Part shown: positions 5,113 to 5,761 of the stretch, piece by piece
Layout of the letters: each line of letters starts with the position of its first letter
Position numbering within the stretch: the first letter of the stretch is position 1
Notes under the pieces: model-generated
What the model was told of the DNA's origin: nothing
What the model saw: the letters and a program-made list of their open reading frames with translations, nothing else
Database searches by the model: none
Source of the DNA: Nitrospiria bacterium
Lineage (GTDB): Bacteria; Nitrospirota; Nitrospiria; Nitrospirales; UBA8639
NCBI GenBank assembly: GCA_030430725.1
Contig: JAUIKP010000238.1
Location: 1 to 5,761 of the forward strand
Reading direction: 5' to 3'
Length of the DNA: 5,761 nt
Translations under genes and position numbers: made by a program

Positions 5113-5761
5113 TTAATGGCCATGCCCTCCGAGTGTTTCTCCCAGCATGACGGACTTCAGATAAAATGATCCTTTAGTGACCACCCGTTCGCCTTCTTGC
5201 ACTCCGCTGAGAATTTCTACATATGGATCATCTTTGGTACCAAGAGTGACCGTCCGTTTTTCATAGGAGCCAGGCTGTTTCTCCACGAACACCACAGCTT
5301 TTTCTTCGATATGTTGAACAGCATCCAGAGGAACCCTCAAAACCTGTTTCCCTTGGGAGCTTGAATCGGCAATTGAAGACATGGCAAACATCCCCGGACG
5401 CAGGCGTCCCTCCGGATTGGGAATTTCCACCCGGGCTTCGACGGTCCGTGTGTCTGGATCCAGAAGATTACTCAGGTATACCACCGTGCCGCGAAATGTC
5501 TCTCCTGGAAACGCATCGACGGCAATTCGGACATCTGCCCCCACACGGACTTCAGCAAGATCCTTCTCATAGACATCGAGGAGAATCCACACCGTATTCA
5601 GATCTGCAATGGTAAATGGTTTATCGCTTGGAGTAATCAATTCGCCTGGCGTCATGTGCCGTTCAATGATGGTCCCTGCCTGAGATGCCGTCAGGGTAAA
5701 GGATGACAGCGGATGATGCCCGCCTTTATTTTCGATAATCGCTGCAATGTCCTGGTGGGAG
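5113..5761 (-). CDS. czcB: Membrane-fusion protein of the metal RND pump, CzcB/CusB type (5' end off-window)
   Basis: The C-terminal 215 residues of a periplasmic adaptor that links the RND pump to the outer-membrane channel. The frame stays open to the window edge, so the signal peptide, hairpin and first half-domains lie beyond 5761. Visible domains: the end of the lipoyl/barrel-sandwich domain (FTLTASQAGTIIERHMTPGE), then the beta-barrel (FTIADLNTVWILLDVYEKDL, LLDPDTRTVEARVEIPN, LRPGMFA), then the membrane-proximal domain (RVPLDAVQHIEEKAVVFVE, VEILSGVQEGERVVTKG). All are standard HlyD/CusB-family signatures. The tail ends in GGHGH, and HH occurs early in the visible part; these could bind metal, but that is inference. 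The stop lies 47 nt before the czcA start, with no promoter or terminator obvious between, so the two are co-transcribed. The Met at 5655 is internal, not the start. The czcB symbol is by analogy with the neighbouring CzcA-type pump. Confidence 0.92.
   Translation of the reverse strand, partial: SHQDIAAIIENKGGHHPLSSFTLTASQAGTIIERHMTPGELITPSDKPFTIADLNTVWILLDVYEKDLAEVRVGADVRIAVDAFPGETFRGTVVYLSNLLDPDTRTVEARVEIPNPEGRLRPGMFAMSSIADSSSQGKQVLRVPLDAVQHIEEKAVVFVEKQPGSYEKRTVTLGTKDDPYVEILSGVQEGERVVTKGSFYLKSVMLGETLGGHGH

Noticed and set aside
1..5761. CRISPR array, tRNA/rRNA, insertion-sequence ends or tandem repeats.
   Set aside because: No regularly spaced repeats, tRNA-like cloverleaf or paired terminal inverted repeats were seen on reading either strand.

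Overview
The window comes from a Gram-negative bacterium. It encodes two parts of an RND-type tripartite heavy-metal efflux system, which needs an outer membrane. Base composition is moderate (roughly 50-55% G+C by eye). Protein style, especially the CzcA and the bacterial MtrA-like protein, reminds me of Nitrospirota or environmental proteobacteria, but this is an impression and not a demonstrated assignment. The left edge carries a broken relaxase and a broken drug-exporter gene, so the region looks like accessory DNA (plasmid, integrative element or metal-resistance island).

Layout: apart from a relaxase remnant on the + strand at the far left, every gene is on the minus strand, so transcription runs right to left. 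At the right edge (5113-5761) is the C-terminal part of a periplasmic membrane-fusion protein (CzcB/CusB type). It is followed after 47 nt by a complete CzcA-type inner-membrane proton/metal antiporter (1931-5065). These two form one operon whose beginning, probably with the outer-membrane channel gene, lies beyond position 5761. A 183-bp intergenic region follows. It contains a 20-bp interrupted palindrome with a perfect TATAAT box inside it, then a strong Shine-Dalgarno sequence and an ArsR/SmtB-family regulator (1403-1747).

Overlapping the end of arsR by 11 nt is the most unusual gene here (244-1413). It is a soluble protein with a cysteine-rich N-terminal region, a domain closely resembling MtrA (the corrinoid-binding subunit of the methanogen methyl-tetrahydromethanopterin:coenzyme M methyltransferase) and a C-terminal DUF4346-like domain. 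It keeps the histidine that is the lower cobalt ligand in MtrA. Its stop overlaps the start of a small multidrug resistance (SMR, EmrE-like) gene that is cut off after its second membrane helix. At the break the sequence switches to an oppositely oriented N-terminal fragment of a MobA/MobL-type conjugative relaxase, marking a recombination junction.

How the parts may work together: the czcB-czcA unit should pump divalent metal cations from periplasm or cytoplasm to the outside. The arsR - MtrA-like - SMR unit reads as a separate, autoregulated operon. An inducer-sensing repressor controls a putative corrinoid methyl carrier and, before the break, a small cation exporter. This second unit is the candidate undescribed system. 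Its substrate and reaction cannot be read from the sequence.
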